Of a stretch of DNA of 15,419 nt, positions 14,594-15,419 are shown piece after piece. The stretch spans positions 1 to 15,419 of the forward strand of contig JAKLJF010000026.1 of the NCBI GenBank assembly GCA_023151335.1, given 5' to 3'. Each line of letters opens with the position of its first letter. The stretch's first letter is position 1. The notes beneath the pieces are model-generated. The model was not told where the DNA came from, made no database searches, and worked only from the letters and a program-made list of their open reading frames with translations. This DNA is from Thermoanaerobaculia bacterium. Its GTDB lineage: Bacteria; Bacteroidota; Bacteroidia; Chitinophagales; Saprospiraceae. A program made the translations under genes and the position numbers.

Positions 14594-14630
14594 GGTTTTG
14601 CAGTTTGGAGGCGTAAAGATAATTTAAAAA

Positions 14631-14705
14631 GGCTACTGGTTAGAAGCTTAGAGGGTTTCTGGTTGGCAAGTAACCAGAAACCCTCTAAGCTTCTAACCAG
14701 TAACC
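14631..14705 (-). terminator. Long-stem rho-independent terminator between the paralogs
   Basis: Inverted repeat with arms 14631-14664 and 14672-14705 (34 bp, one mismatch) and a 7-nt loop. Read leftward it is followed by TTTTT (14630-14626). It starts 8 bp past the stop of the upstream gene and ends 37 bp before the next ATG, so it should separate the two transcripts or act as an attenuator between them. Confidence 0.88.
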
Positions 14706-14712
14706 CGTTAAA

Positions 14713-15135
14713 TTATTTCTTCATCTCCGCCATAGCCGTCGGGCTGTGCATTTCGACCTGTAAATCCTTCGGTACAAAAATGATGTAGGACACGTTTTCT
14801 TTGATCTCCTCACCTTTCACCCGTACCACTTTGGCCAGGTTGGGCGCGGTGATGATCAGTGATTCGTCCGTAGTTTGTGCGCTCAGATTGTATCTTCCCA
14901 CGTTTGCCAGTTGATCGAGCATGGAAACATTGCCGGAAGGCAGGCTGACGATAATTTCCATCCGGATGGTCGGGTTGTTCCACACTTTCAGGTCGATGGT
15001 GCCGGGTAAGTCGAGTTTGATACGCGTTTTCCCCTCCGTGTTAAAAGCCTTGGTAAAGGTTTTTTCTGTGGTCTGAGCGAATGCGCTGAGCGCGAACGTC
15101 AGGAGGAGTGCGAGTGATACAATACGTGATGACAT
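14713..15135 (-). CDS. Small exported protein, DUF4097-like beta protein
   Basis: This 140-residue protein has a signal peptide at 1-20 (RIVSLALLLTFALSAFA, cleaved before Gln21). The mature chain is repetitive beta: KTRIKLDLPGTIDLKVWNN, IRMEIIVSLPS, LANVGRYNLSAQ, ESLIITAP, and a final IIFVPKDLQVEM, ending AEMKK. This resembles the beginning of DUF4097/GIN adhesin-like proteins (TIDLKVW, VPKDLQV), but it is much shorter than those. The downstream gene encodes a likely paralog. The start at 15135 is supported by a strong AAAAGGAGG site. Role unknown; periplasmic or surface location inferred. Confidence 0.78.
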   Translation of the reverse strand: MSSRIVSLALLLTFALSAFAQTTEKTFTKAFNTEGKTRIKLDLPGTIDLKVWNNPTIRMEIIVSLPSGNVSMLDQLANVGRYNLSAQTTDESLIITAPNLAKVVRVKGEEIKENVSYIIFVPKDLQVEMHSPTAMAEMKK

Positions 15136-15141
15136 GACGAA

Positions 15142-15150
15142 CCTCCTTTT
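15142..15150 (-). promoter_or_regulatory. Unusually strong Shine-Dalgarno site
   Basis: Read leftward, AAAAGGAGG ends 6 nt before the ATG at 15135. A full AGGAGG is rare in Bacteroidota and no other gene here has one, so this gene may be translated strongly. It also fixes the start codon. Confidence 0.75.
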
Positions 15151-15297
15151 TTTGTTGCTTCAAATGAAAGTATTTTTTTCGGGAGAAGCAAGTTTTTTGT
15201 GAAATTAAATTTTTATTTTTAAAAGTATTTAGAAACGCGGGCGTTTTTTAGCAAATTGGACGGCAAGGCAAACCCGGAGTTTAACATGCGTTTACCG

Positions 15298-15305
15298 TAA
15301 CTTTG
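15298..15305 (+). promoter_or_regulatory. Possible -7 box for a gene beyond the right edge
   Basis: TAACTTTG fits TAnnTTTG on the plus strand. The stretch 15136-15419 holds no complete gene. After this box there is a small imperfect hairpin (about 15375-15397) and an ATG at 15413 that could open a rightward gene cut off by the edge. No -33 element was found. Confidence 0.3.
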
Positions 15306-15419
15306 CCGTTATTTGAAAGGACGAAAAAAAACGGTCAAACGCTGGGATACCCCGGCTACCTTAATAAAACTTTAACCCCCCGGAATATCCGGTGGGGCAT
15401 TGCTACTTGATCATGCGCC

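Noticed and set aside
15370..15400. Terminator for a leftward gene entering from the right
   Set aside because: The stem is short and mismatched and the T-rich stretch after it is interrupted; not enough to call.

Overview
The window looks like a chromosomal segment of a Bacteroidota bacterium, most likely from the Saprospiria/Lewinella-Haliscomenobacter side, although the exact lineage is inferred. The supporting evidence is two secreted proteins with C-terminal type IX secretion sorting domains (FPNP motifs), several -7 boxes of the Bacteroidota type TAnnTTTG, weak or absent Shine-Dalgarno sites, and lipid A and heptose genes of a Gram-negative envelope. No rRNA, tRNA, CRISPR array or insertion sequence was seen.

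Region 1 (about 1-3920) is visibly more AT-rich than the rest and reads leftward. A textbook promoter (TTTG-N19-TATGTTTG) precedes a peptidase-containing (C39) ABC exporter. After it come a short HTH protein and a 69-residue double-glycine peptide precursor, then a strong hairpin terminator. Beyond the terminator lies a secreted protein cut by the left edge, probably of the DUF6624 type. Together this is a small peptide-export (RiPP/bacteriocin-like) locus. Its exporter is odd: about 33 residues are missing between the Q-loop and the ABC signature, where the helical subdomain should be.

Region 2 (about 3998-6501) is envelope biosynthesis. hldD (leftward) and an lpxH-type phosphatase (rightward) are divergent, separated by four copies of an 8-bp tandem repeat. 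hldD also carries an in-frame block of degenerate 7-bp repeats. Behind lpxH sits a standalone PD-(D/E)XK nuclease-like protein.

Region 3 (6513-8028) holds an orphan OmpR-family response regulator co-directional with an alpha/beta hydrolase. A 101-bp palindromic element with 43-bp arms lies upstream. Region 4 (8315-10664) is a divergent pair of type IX secretion cargo genes, one a secreted thioredoxin-like fusion. Region 5 (10669-15135) is leftward: a membrane-anchored alpha/beta hydrolase, an unrecognised lipoprotein, a COG2509-type FAD-dependent dehydrogenase, and two small exported proteins that appear to be diverged paralogs, separated by a 34-bp-arm terminator. The last 284 bases contain no complete gene.
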